From positions 1 through 41,528 of the forward strand of contig JAUWZD010000035.1 of assembly GCA_030615505.1 (NCBI GenBank): DNA of 41,528 nt, given 5' to 3'. Positions 7,071 to 14,434 of this stretch are shown one piece after another (the stretch's first letter is position 1; each line of letters starts with the position of its first letter). Source of the DNA: Spirochaetales bacterium. GTDB lineage: Bacteria; Spirochaetota; Spirochaetia; SZUA-6; DRHE01. The notes under the pieces are model-generated. The model was not told where the DNA came from and searched no databases. It was given only the letters and a program-made list of their open reading frames with translations. The translations under genes were made by a program, and so were the position numbers.

Positions 7071-8258
7071 TTATTTCTCACTCAAATAAACATGTAAGTG
7101 AGCATAAAATTGAGAAGCTTTCAATAAATCGTCTATATCTATATATTCATTATTAGCATGGGCAAGTTTTTCTATTCCGGGACCAAAACCCACTGTCGGT
7201 ATATTCGCTATCCCCATAGTATAATTTCCATTTGTGCAGAAACTCCATACGGTAACCGCAGGTTCTTCTTTAAATAAATCGGAGTAATTGTTAACAGCGG
7301 CCTGTACTAACGGATGATCTTCTTCTAAGATCCAGGCAGGAAAATATTCTAAGGCTTTTTTTAAATATCCATTATAGCTTTTTTCTTTATACTCCACAAA
7401 ACTGATCTCGCCACAGTCGGCATTTGGAAGCTTATTCATTTCAGCCAGTAGGCTCTCTCTGCTGTCAGCAGTAGTTAATCTCCGGTCCATAGTAACCGTG
7501 CATTCTGAAGGCAGCGTATTAAGTGAAGTTGATTTACAGTCAATATTCGTAACAACAATATCTCCCTGTCCCAATATCTTATCAGACGCTAATTTTTTAT
7601 CCAGTTCCGCTACAGATTGAGCAAAAGGAAGAGCTTTTTCAATTGGGTTATCACCTTGTTTATGGATACTGGCATGAACAGGCATACCTTTAAACCTGGC
7701 TTCTATTAAGGCCCGGCCGCGATGGCCCCTGCAGATCTTTAGATTGCTTGCCTCTGCGATAATGACATAATTCGGCTTAATTTTATATTCCCTGAGAAAT
7801 GAACCTAAAGCCAATCCCTCACAATCTTCTTCGGAAACACTGCCGATAATATAGATGGTAAATTCATCTTGAAGATACAATTCCTTTATAGCCCTTCCTG
7901 CAAAGAGAAGAGAGGTGAATGGCCCTTTATCATCCATGGCTCCACGTCCGTAAATCTTTCCTTCCTTAATTACAGCCTTAAACGGATCGGTATCCCATTG
8001 CTCTTCATCTGCGGAGACAACATCAAGGTGGGCATCGAAAAGAATAGTCTTAGGTCCGTTTGCGATCCTTCCGATAACATTACCGACTGAATCTGTAAAC
8101 ACTTCATCATACCCGGTTTTATTCATCTCTTCTTCGACTCTATTAACAATCTTTTCTTCATGACCTGGCAGGCTTTTAATTTCAATTAATTCGCTTAAGA
8201 ATTTTACTAAGTTCTCCTTTTCCCCATTAATAAATTCCTTTAATTCAATTATTTTCAT
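7071..8258 (-). CDS. YgeY-like M20 family metallopeptidase/hydrolase
   Basis: Zinc-dependent amide hydrolase of the ArgE/DapE/M20 family. Metal and catalytic motifs are DAHLDVV, YGRGAMDDKG, the Glu pair in SVSEEDCEG, and a C-terminal His in LAHANNEY. GHRGRALIEARFKG and VWSFCTNGNYTMG with IPTVGFGPG closely resemble the YgeY group, named for its link to selenium-dependent hydroxylase and anaerobic purine breakdown clusters. The 395-residue length fits. Start ATG at 8258 has AAAGGG upstream. It is the first gene of the operon, preceded by an inverted repeat that may be an operator, and divergent from the gene at 8345. It probably cleaves a ureido or amino-acid amide intermediate; that is inferred from the family context. 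Confidence 0.85.
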   Translation of the reverse strand: MKIIELKEFINGEKENLVKFLSELIEIKSLPGHEEKIVNRVEEEMNKTGYDEVFTDSVGNVIGRIANGPKTILFDAHLDVVSADEEQWDTDPFKAVIKEGKIYGRGAMDDKGPFTSLLFAGRAIKELYLQDEFTIYIIGSVSEEDCEGLALGSFLREYKIKPNYVIIAEASNLKICRGHRGRALIEARFKGMPVHASIHKQGDNPIEKALPFAQSVAELDKKLASDKILGQGDIVVTNIDCKSTSLNTLPSECTVTMDRRLTTADSRESLLAEMNKLPNADCGEISFVEYKEKSYNGYLKKALEYFPAWILEEDHPLVQAAVNNYSDLFKEEPAVTVWSFCTNGNYTMGIANIPTVGFGPGIEKLAHANNEYIDIDDLLKASQFYAHLHVYLSEK

Positions 8259-8276
8259 TTTTTTTCCCTTTAGTTA

Positions 8277-8299
8277 GATGTATTATTTAATATTACATC
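8277..8299. promoter_or_regulatory. Inverted repeat, possible operator of the YgeY-SsnA-PreA-AOR operon
   Basis: GATGTA and TACATC form an inverted repeat spaced by 11 AT-rich bases in the 86-base gap between divergent genes. On the minus strand it covers a possible -10 (TAATAT) that follows TTGCTA by 16 bases. A dimeric regulator could bind here and control the catabolic operon. No regulator gene is adjacent. Confidence 0.4.
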
Positions 8300-8344
8300 C
8301 GATATTTAAAGTAGCAAGATATACTTAATAATATTTGTCGAAAC

Positions 8345-9004
8345 ATGAGGACATTTTTTTTTCTGAGCACCCTGGTATTTCCTCTCCTGCTCCATCCCCT
8401 TGATCTCTGCTGGATTAAGGAGAGCGATAGACGGTCTAATGATATTATTCTTGAGTTCATAATTCTTGAGGATCTTGAAACCGGAATAAATGCTATTAAG
8501 GCCTTGAAATCAAGGGAAGACACCTACGTTGCAGATATCATTAGCAGTCTAATCATCAGCCATTCACATACCCGCTATTATGTAGAGGAGTATATGCTGA
8601 GGCTTCTGTTAACCCAGGTATTTTCTTCCAAATTGGAAATATCGGATCTGGCTGAAAGAGTAAATGTAAATCAGGACGGATTCGAGTTACTGATTAAGAA
8701 TCTTCTGCAGTTTGAGAATCCACAGCTTAAAGGTGAGATTCTAAGGCTTCTCCCTCTCACAGAAGAAATATATCACACTCAAGCAGCAGCAGCAGGAAGA
8801 GAACTTACGAATATACTTAAAAATCAGGATGGTCGAATAACATCTGATCAGTTATACTTCTTTCTATTCTTCTTAGAAGCCGTTAAAGTAATAGGGAACC
8901 CGGACCTTGCAGAACCGTGTCTGTCGATCTATGAGCTGACAAAAGATTCTCGAATTGCTGATCTGGCCAAAAGAGTAACTAAGCACTTATTAGGTAAACG
9001 ATAA
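8345..9004 (+). CDS. Hypothetical exported helical protein
   Basis: Not recognised as a named family. The first 20 or so residues form a hydrophobic signal-like segment (MRTFFFLSTLVFPLLL). The rest is leucine-rich helices without a motif I know (for example DGFELLIKNLLQFENPQLKGEILRLLPL), compatible with a HEAT/ARM-like solenoid. No cysteine lipobox is seen. The ATG at 8345 has no Shine-Dalgarno sequence; a possible promoter (TTTAAA, 18 bases, TAATAT) ends about 10 bases before it, so the mRNA leader would be very short. It ends tail-to-tail with dtd, with a small hairpin at the junction. A role in the spirochaetal envelope is likely but unproven. Confidence 0.6.
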   Translation: MRTFFFLSTLVFPLLLHPLDLCWIKESDRRSNDIILEFIILEDLETGINAIKALKSREDTYVADIISSLIISHSHTRYYVEEYMLRLLLTQVFSSKLEISDLAERVNVNQDGFELLIKNLLQFENPQLKGEILRLLPLTEEIYHTQAAAAGRELTNILKNQDGRITSDQLYFFLFFLEAVKVIGNPDLAEPCLSIYELTKDSRIADLAKRVTKHLLGKR

Positions 9005-9008
9005 TTCT

Positions 9009-9030
9009 ATTCAGAATCGCCTTTCTGAAT
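9009..9030. terminator. Small hairpin at convergent gene ends
   Basis: Perfect 8-bp inverted repeat ATTCAGAA / TTCTGAAT with a 6-base loop, overlapping the last codons of dtd. There is no T run on either side, so it may stabilise 3' ends rather than act as a classical intrinsic terminator. Confidence 0.35.
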
Positions 9031-9460
9031 CCAGCAGAATGGTAACAGGTCCTGAATTGGTATAGGTTACGTCCATTCTGGCGGCGAATTCACCTGTTTC
9101 AACATTTAAATTCTGCCGCTTGATTCGATCAATCAGGCGGTTATAGTATTCTGCAGCTTTTGGAGGAGAGGCGGCATCGGTGTAGGAAGGCCTCCTTCCT
9201 TTTCTCGAATCTCCGAACAGGGTAAACTGTGATACGATAAGTATTTCTGCATGGATATCTTTTACAGAAAGATTCATTTTATCCTGTTTATCCGGGAAGA
9301 TACGAAGGTTAACGACCTTATCGGCAATATAATCTAAATCCTGCTCAGTATCCCCCTCCCCTACTCCTAAATATACAAGCAGTCCCCGGTCTATACGGCC
9401 GCAGATCCTCTCGTTAATACGCACTGTACACTTCTTAACACGTTGTACTACTGCTCTCAT
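9011..9460 (-). CDS. dtd: D-aminoacyl-tRNA deacylase
   Basis: Removes D-amino acids and glycine mischarged onto tRNA. The 149-residue protein starts MRAVVQRV and carries both diagnostic motifs: SQFTLFGD (the SQFTL signature) and TNSGPVT (the cross-subunit Gly-cisPro type motif) near the C-terminus. Length is standard. The gene begins two bases after the TPR gene at 9463 ends, with no Shine-Dalgarno sequence of its own, so it is likely translated by coupling. The pair forms a short operon facing the plus-strand gene at 8345. Confidence 0.95.
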   Translation of the reverse strand: MRAVVQRVKKCTVRINERICGRIDRGLLVYLGVGEGDTEQDLDYIADKVVNLRIFPDKQDKMNLSVKDIHAEILIVSQFTLFGDSRKGRRPSYTDAASPPKAAEYYNRLIDRIKRQNLNVETGEFAARMDVTYTNSGPVTILLDSERRF

Positions 9461-9462
9461 AA

Positions 9463-10515
9463 TTAATTGCTCAATAGCTTGTGCAGGGATTTCCCTGCCA
9501 GGGCAAGACCGGATTCAATCACCTGGATTTTCCCTAAGACTTCCACTGAAGATCCGTTCTCTAAGTCAGAGGCAAAATCAAGTGTAACCGGAACAATCCC
9601 CATTAATTCTTCCTCCTGCTGATAGCCAACAAGCAGGTCAAAACGGATGGCTTTATCTCCTATTTGCAGATTAGCCACCTTGCCGGCCCAGGTTGCGTAA
9701 CATCCCTCGTACAGGTGAGGCTCGGATAATACTTCGGAATAGGAGAAATTATCTTTCAGAGTGGTGAAATCCGGTTCCTGTACAAACGTTTTTAATAATC
9801 GGGCCCGCTCTTTAACATAAGCTGAGGCATTGGAAATTATAATCCTGTTTGCTTCTCTAAGGGCTAGATTATCCCTATACTGTAGCAGGAAATTCTTTAC
9901 ACTTTCAAAGGTTTCCTCTATTTCTTTTTCAGAAAGAGTTATCAGGGCATCCACATGATAACTTATTAACGGGGGGTGCTCTGGCGACAATGCAATATCC
10001 GCAATGCCCGGCCTCTCACCTTTAGGTTCTAACCTGGGAAGGAAGTGAAGAATCCCTGTCAGTATCAATACTGACAGGAGCAGCAGCAAACCCGGAATCA
10101 GCAGTACAGCGGGATTAAAAAGAATGGGCGGAAACATGGATTTTATTCTGATCTCATCGATAGACGGGTTATTACGGATAAGATTCAATCCATTTCGTGC
10201 TGTGGGGTTCCCGGGTTCAAGATCAAGAATTTTCAGCCATTTTTTTACAGCCTCCTCAATCTCTGAGCGTTTAATGTTGATGGCAGCAAGACCCAGGAGG
10301 GCTTGTACATCCTCGATATTCAATTGCTCTGCCCTTTTCAGATAGGATTCGGCTCCACCGAAATCCCCGCTGTATAAACAGGCAGAGCCGAGCAGGGAAT
10401 AGAATTCCGAGTTGTTTCTGAACCGAAAGATTTGACTCTCCAGCAGCCGTATCACTTCGGAGAACTTTTTGCTTTTGTATAGTCGGTAAGCTTTTTTAAG
10501 CACACTTTTAGGCAT
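9463..10515 (-). CDS. TPR membrane protein
   Basis: Residues 1 to about 115 form tandem tetratricopeptide-like helices (LYKSKKFSEVIRLLE, LYSGDFGGAESYLKRAEQLN, AVKKWLKILDLEPGNPTARN). One hydrophobic transmembrane helix spans about 133-158. The C-terminal 190 residues are a soluble domain I do not recognise; its end (VEVLGKIQVIESGLALAGKS) suggests beta structure. It has no N-terminal signal, so the TPR part probably faces the cytoplasm and the C-terminal part the periplasm. It is the first gene of an operon with dtd. A -10-like TATAAT lies about 20 bases upstream of the ATG. A protein-docking role in the envelope is inferred from the TPRs. Confidence 0.7.
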   Translation of the reverse strand: MPKSVLKKAYRLYKSKKFSEVIRLLESQIFRFRNNSEFYSLLGSACLYSGDFGGAESYLKRAEQLNIEDVQALLGLAAINIKRSEIEEAVKKWLKILDLEPGNPTARNGLNLIRNNPSIDEIRIKSMFPPILFNPAVLLIPGLLLLLSVLILTGILHFLPRLEPKGERPGIADIALSPEHPPLISYHVDALITLSEKEIEETFESVKNFLLQYRDNLALREANRIIISNASAYVKERARLLKTFVQEPDFTTLKDNFSYSEVLSEPHLYEGCYATWAGKVANLQIGDKAIRFDLLVGYQQEEELMGIVPVTLDFASDLENGSSVEVLGKIQVIESGLALAGKSLHKLLSN

Positions 10516-10531
10516 AATCTGTGGACCAATA

Positions 10532-10550
10532 CGTCATTATAGGCATGACG
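10532..10550 (-). promoter_or_regulatory. Possible promoter with overlapping inverted repeat
   Basis: TATAAT on the minus strand (10541-10536) overlaps the inverted repeat CGTCAT / ATGACG (10532-10537 and 10545-10550), just upstream of the TPR-dtd genes. No good -35 is seen. A regulator binding the repeat would block the -10. Confidence 0.35.
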
Positions 10551-10556
10551 CCTTTG

Positions 10557-11600
10557 TCACATACCCTCCGAGTACTTTTTGGATCTGGTATTCAGTTCAG
10601 TAAGGATATCCCTTATCAGCCGTAATTCTTCGTCAGTAATTACTTCTCCGGAAGATATCTTTTTGTTTAATTCATCCAGGAGTTTGTTTATCATACCAAG
10701 ATCTGTAACCAGTGAGCTTGAAAGACTATCCGACTCATCCGCTTGACCTAAAGCCTCTTCAAGCAGATTATCCAGCTTAAGCTCATCCCTGGAATCCATT
10801 TCGAATTTCTTGAGGCTTAAATTGCCTAAAACAGTTACTATGGTTCTATCCCGGCCTTGCCTTAAAATCTTAGGATTGTAATAGTGGCATACCGCTGAAT
10901 CATTAATGGAATATGGCATAAGGCTGAAATCTCTTAATCCTGAGGTTTTATACAGCCAGGAAGCATCTTGCAGACGCTTCCAGTTGGCAAATACGATTCT
11001 GTCAGGCATGGTGATTCCCCGGCCAGATGTAATGCACTGCAATCCGATATTGGAATTCTCCGCTTTAGGAGATACCCAGTATTGTATCATATTTTTCCGT
11101 TCAATACTTAACTCCCGATTAATCTCAGGATCACGGTCTGTTTTGAAATGGGGGAACCCCTCTTCTCCAAGATACGTATCCAGGCAAAATTTTATTCCTG
11201 CCTCCAGTTCCCGATCAGAAACATTGGTAAGAGTTAGAGTGATTTTTACACCATCTTGTAGAAGGACGAAATCCTGAACAATCTTGAGCTTATTCGAGCT
11301 CCAGACAAAACGAGCTCCTGAGTCAGTTTTTCCGGCAGTTTCCTGGTATTCGGAGCTATCCCCGAGTTTTACAATTTTATTCTCAACAACGAGTGATATA
11401 CCTGATGTTCTTGGATCCTGTGCCACAAACAGTGGGATATAATCCTCACCCCCTGCTTCAGACAGGGTGTACAGGGAAAATCGACCGATTTCCTCATGCA
11501 GAATCAGTTTAATTCTGCCCTCTTTCACCTCCAAAGGCCATAGAAGTGTATGATAAAAGAGTAATATTAATAATAAAAACCTGGATCTTTTTCCCGGCAT
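10557..11600 (-). CDS. Hypothetical secreted protein
   Basis: Not recognised. A signal peptide is clear (basic MPGKRSR, then FLLLILLFYHTLLWPLEV). The body is mostly beta-like, with short strands such as GVKITLTLTNVSDRELEAGI, consistent with a periplasmic beta-sandwich. The last 70 residues are acidic and helical (LLEEALGQADESDS, then LTELNTRSKKYSEGM). Its start follows the stop of the upstream TPR gene by two bases, with AAGGTAGGG as ribosome site, so the two are co-translated and probably work together in the periplasm or at the outer membrane. No enzyme motif was found. Confidence 0.6.
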   Translation of the reverse strand: MPGKRSRFLLLILLFYHTLLWPLEVKEGRIKLILHEEIGRFSLYTLSEAGGEDYIPLFVAQDPRTSGISLVVENKIVKLGDSSEYQETAGKTDSGARFVWSSNKLKIVQDFVLLQDGVKITLTLTNVSDRELEAGIKFCLDTYLGEEGFPHFKTDRDPEINRELSIERKNMIQYWVSPKAENSNIGLQCITSGRGITMPDRIVFANWKRLQDASWLYKTSGLRDFSLMPYSINDSAVCHYYNPKILRQGRDRTIVTVLGNLSLKKFEMDSRDELKLDNLLEEALGQADESDSLSSSLVTDLGMINKLLDELNKKISSGEVITDEELRLIRDILTELNTRSKKYSEGM

Positions 11601-11602
11601 CC

Positions 11603-12571
11603 CTACCTTTTCTCCGGACTTTTCTCAATCAAATCTAAAAGAGACTCCTTTAGAGTAAGCGCCTCCTCCTTTATTTGAAGCAGCTTTAATTTTTTTTCCA
11701 ACTCCTCACTTTTCTGCATAAGCGATTCATCCGGTGCTTGCTCGCTTTGTAAACTCATCTGTTGATTTTTAAGAATCTCTATTCTGCTTTTCAAGGAGGC
11801 ATTTTCTCTTTTTAACTGTTCAATTTCTTTAATCAAATTACTATGCACTCCCTCCTGCTTCAAATTGGACAGCCTTTTTTGATAGGAAGCAATGGCCTGT
11901 TCATATGTCTTCTCACGCCGCTGAAACTCCTCAATAGTTTTAAGGGATTCTTCATGGCTCCATTTCAGGAGTTTTAAAAGCTCATTTTCTCTTTTTTTAA
12001 ATTCAATCAGTGATAATCTGTAAAGAGAGGCTTCAATCTTAAAACTCTTTGGATAATCCTCTTTAATTTTTGTAAAAATTAAAGCCGCTTCCTCCAATTG
12101 ACCAAATGAGTAGAGAGATTCGCCTATCCAGAAATAGGCATTAGGGATATACTCGGAATCCGGGTAGCTGCTGATAAAATTCTGAAGGAGCTGTATAGCG
12201 TTTTCAAACTCTCCCTGCTTGAAGAGTAGTCTTCCCTTCTGATACAAAGCCTCTGAGAAATAAATATGATCGGGATAATTGTTCAAAAAGAACTCAAGAT
12301 TTCTCTCAGCATCTTCAAGGTTGTCCATGGCCATATAGGCTTTAAAAATCCAGAAATAGGCATCCGGCCTATACACCTCCTCTTCCGGATCAAAAATTAT
12401 GCTTCTGAAGCTTAAGACGGCCTGCTGATAATCTCCCTGCTTAAACAGTGATATTCCTTCCCGTAATTGATCCACACCCTTTTCGGACTCTCCAAACACA
12501 GAAATCGGGATCTTAATCGCAGAGATAATCATTATTACTAACAGTATAAGTGTGACATGTGATCGTGACAT
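11603..12571 (-). CDS. Exported TPR/coiled-coil protein (YbgF/BamD-like repeats)
   Basis: A hydrophobic signal segment (TLILLVIMIISAI) is followed by tandem TPRs of the YbgF/BamD style: LFKQGDYQQAVLSFRSI, FLNNYPDHIYFSEALYQKG, FISSYPDSEYIPNAYFWIGE. From about residue 205 to 300 it is a long charged coiled coil (IKEIEQLKRENASLKSRIEI). YbgF-like proteins help coordinate outer-membrane constriction, but without an adjacent tol/pal locus the exact role is uncertain. It lies 56 bases after rpe and 2 bases before the secreted protein gene, all on the minus strand. Confidence 0.7.
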   Translation of the reverse strand: MSRSHVTLILLVIMIISAIKIPISVFGESEKGVDQLREGISLFKQGDYQQAVLSFRSIIFDPEEEVYRPDAYFWIFKAYMAMDNLEDAERNLEFFLNNYPDHIYFSEALYQKGRLLFKQGEFENAIQLLQNFISSYPDSEYIPNAYFWIGESLYSFGQLEEAALIFTKIKEDYPKSFKIEASLYRLSLIEFKKRENELLKLLKWSHEESLKTIEEFQRREKTYEQAIASYQKRLSNLKQEGVHSNLIKEIEQLKRENASLKSRIEILKNQQMSLQSEQAPDESLMQKSEELEKKLKLLQIKEEALTLKESLLDLIEKSPEKR

Positions 12572-12626
12572 CGGGCTCTTAACTCCTGTCTTATTTTCGA
12601 CTCAGTAGGAATGAAACTATATATTT

Positions 12627-13292
12627 TTATTCTCCCCCCTTAAGCAATTGTATTTCTTCTTCCGGATTTGCAGCTTCAAAAATGGCAGATCCGACCACAA
12701 GTACTTCAGCCCCTGCCCCGATCACCCTCTTACAGTTTTCACGATTGATCCCGCCATCTACTTCAATAAAAAAGGCGTAGTTCTTCTCCTGCTTAATGCT
12801 TGTTAAGAATTCCACTTTATTTAATGTCTGTTCAATTAAAGTTTGGCCCCCGAATCCCGGATTAACAGTCATGATCAAAACAAGATCTATAATGGGCAAA
12901 ATTTCAGATAGTACAGTTACAGGAGTCGAAGGCACAATGGAGATTCCGGCTTTTTTTCCTAATTCCCTGATCTTATTAAGATGGCGATGGATATGCACAG
13001 AGCTTTCATAGTGAATAGTTATAATATCAGACCCGGCTTCGGCAAATTTATGTATGAAATTCTCCGGTTTAGTAATCATCAAGTGTACATCAAAGGGCAG
13101 TTTCGTGTATCCGCGCAGCGTCGATACCATCTTTGGGCCGAATGTAATATTAGGTACAAATTTACCGTCCATGATGTCCAGGTGAACCCAATCGCCTTTC
13201 CCCCGTTCAATAATGCGTACAGCCTCAGCCAGATGAGCATAATCAGCGGCCAGAATTGAAGGTGCTATGAGAATTTTCCGGAGAATATCCAT
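12627..13292 (-). CDS. rpe: Ribulose-phosphate 3-epimerase
   Basis: Interconverts ribulose-5-phosphate and xylulose-5-phosphate in the pentose phosphate pathway. TIM-barrel motifs are complete: IAPSILAAD, VHLDIMDGKFVPNITFGP (metal-binding His and Asp), DVHLMI, TVNPGFGGQ, EVDGGI, and the phosphate-binding VVGSAIFE. The open frame extends upstream to an ATG at 13394, but that extension is not family-like and has no ribosome site. Starting at ATG 13292 gives 221 residues, the usual length. A promoter (13300-13329) places transcription start at about this ATG, so the mRNA is probably leaderless. The minus-strand TPR gene follows. Confidence 0.95.
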   Translation of the reverse strand: MDILRKILIAPSILAADYAHLAEAVRIIERGKGDWVHLDIMDGKFVPNITFGPKMVSTLRGYTKLPFDVHLMITKPENFIHKFAEAGSDIITIHYESSVHIHRHLNKIRELGKKAGISIVPSTPVTVLSEILPIIDLVLIMTVNPGFGGQTLIEQTLNKVEFLTSIKQEKNYAFFIEVDGGINRENCKRVIGAGAEVLVVGSAIFEAANPEEEIQLLKGGE

Positions 13293-13299
13293 AACATTC

Positions 13300-13329
13300 A
13301 TCATAGCAGAAACGTCCGGCCATGTGCAA
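13300..13329 (-). promoter_or_regulatory. Promoter of rpe, giving a probable leaderless mRNA
   Basis: TTGCAC (13329-13324), an 18-base spacer and TATGAT (13305-13300) on the minus strand. The -10 ends 7 bases before the ATG that best fits the family, so the mRNA would begin at or next to the start codon. Confidence 0.5.
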
Positions 13330-13404
13330 ATGGTTTTGCTTCGAGGGGTGCAATTTTGAAATGCGGATAAATTACAACATTGAACTTTCTTCATTGTAGT
13401 TTGA

Positions 13405-13432
13405 TTGACTAAAAGGCATATAGTGGTATAAT
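13405..13432 (+). promoter_or_regulatory. Promoter of the TPR-greA-vWA operon
   Basis: TTGACT (13405-13410), a 16-base spacer, and TATAAT (13427-13432) preceded by TGG, giving an extended -10. It lies 27 bases before the ATG at 13460. No Shine-Dalgarno sequence is seen before that ATG. Confidence 0.7.
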
Positions 13433-13459
13433 TAATTTATTAACATGAAATTATAACAT

Positions 13460-14407
13460 ATGGCAGAAAAACAACTTACTTTCAAGGAAAATGAAATTAT
13501 TCAGATTCTTAACAAAGTTTATTTAAACTTTAAGTCAGGACTCTTTAAAGAATCAATTACCCTTTTAGAAAGAGCTTTGTCCATCGATTTTGAGTATCCT
13601 GATGTAGCCACTACCTTAAAATGTGCTAATTTCTGGATGGAGAGGGAGGATAAAGTAAGGGAAATATCCAGTAATTATGAGAGAGGGGAGTTCCTTTTAA
13701 ATCAATGGAAATTATTTTCCGGCTTTGTGGAAAGAATAGGTGATATTTCTGAAAGATGTCTGTTTACTATAAAATACTATATTTTCGGTCAGGCTTTAGA
13801 GAATTACCTGGCCCTGTATAATGAATCTGAGCTGAATGATACGGAGATCCTTCTACGAATTGGCATTTGCTATAAGGGAGAAGGAAATTTTGAAAGCTCT
13901 ATCCATTTTCTTGAGCTTGCAGGACAGCAAAAACGTGATGATGCAGTTATACTGGCCGAGCTTGCGGATTGCTATTCATTAGTTAATGAGAACAGAGCGG
14001 CTAAAGTCTTTTTTCGAGAAGCTTTTTTTCTTAATCCCCAGGCTATTGAGCTTTCCTATCTGGAATCGCCAATAATTCAGCGGCTGATCGGTAAGCTTAA
14101 AGATTTTGGCTACAGGCATGCTGAGTTGTGTGAATGGATTCCTGTATACGGAACTATCTATGGTTTATTTAATGTAAAAAGGGAACTTCGACCTCTTGAA
14201 CTTGGGAAACTCAAGCAATCGATTTTTAAGCTGGAAAAGGAAGTAAATCAGGATAAGCATACTCAAGTGATACCACGTTTAATTAACCGTTACTTTTGGC
14301 TAATAGATCATTATATTAGTATCAATGAAGAGAGAGTAAAGATCGAAGAGATACTTCAAAAGATTAAAGACCTTGATCCAGTAGTCTACCAGAAGTATAT
14401 AAACTAG
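13460..14407 (+). CDS. TPR-repeat protein upstream of greA
   Basis: A 315-residue cytoplasmic protein without signal or membrane segment. Repeated helix pairs resemble TPRs: NFKSGLFKESITLLERALSI near the start, then LRIGICYKGEGNFESSIHFL and LADCYSLVNENRAAKVFFRE. The C-terminal third is charged helices with no known motif. It precedes the GreA fusion gene by 27 bases in the same operon, and both have helical-repeat regions, so a partnership in transcription or ribosome-linked regulation is possible (inference). The start has no ribosome site, but the frame and promoter position fit. Confidence 0.7.
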   Translation: MAEKQLTFKENEIIQILNKVYLNFKSGLFKESITLLERALSIDFEYPDVATTLKCANFWMEREDKVREISSNYERGEFLLNQWKLFSGFVERIGDISERCLFTIKYYIFGQALENYLALYNESELNDTEILLRIGICYKGEGNFESSIHFLELAGQQKRDDAVILAELADCYSLVNENRAAKVFFREAFFLNPQAIELSYLESPIIQRLIGKLKDFGYRHAELCEWIPVYGTIYGLFNVKRELRPLELGKLKQSIFKLEKEVNQDKHTQVIPRLINRYFWLIDHYISINEERVKIEEILQKIKDLDPVVYQKYIN

Positions 14408-14434
14408 AATTACGAGCACACAGGAGTAAGTGAA

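Noticed and set aside
2790-8258. Selenoprotein genes in the SsnA/YgeY operon
   Set aside because: No in-frame TGA interrupts any of the four genes; the selenium link is only by family association.
13293-13394. N-terminal extension of Rpe as a targeting or extra domain
   Set aside because: No ribosome site, no family similarity, and a promoter overlaps it; the normal-length start explains the gene.
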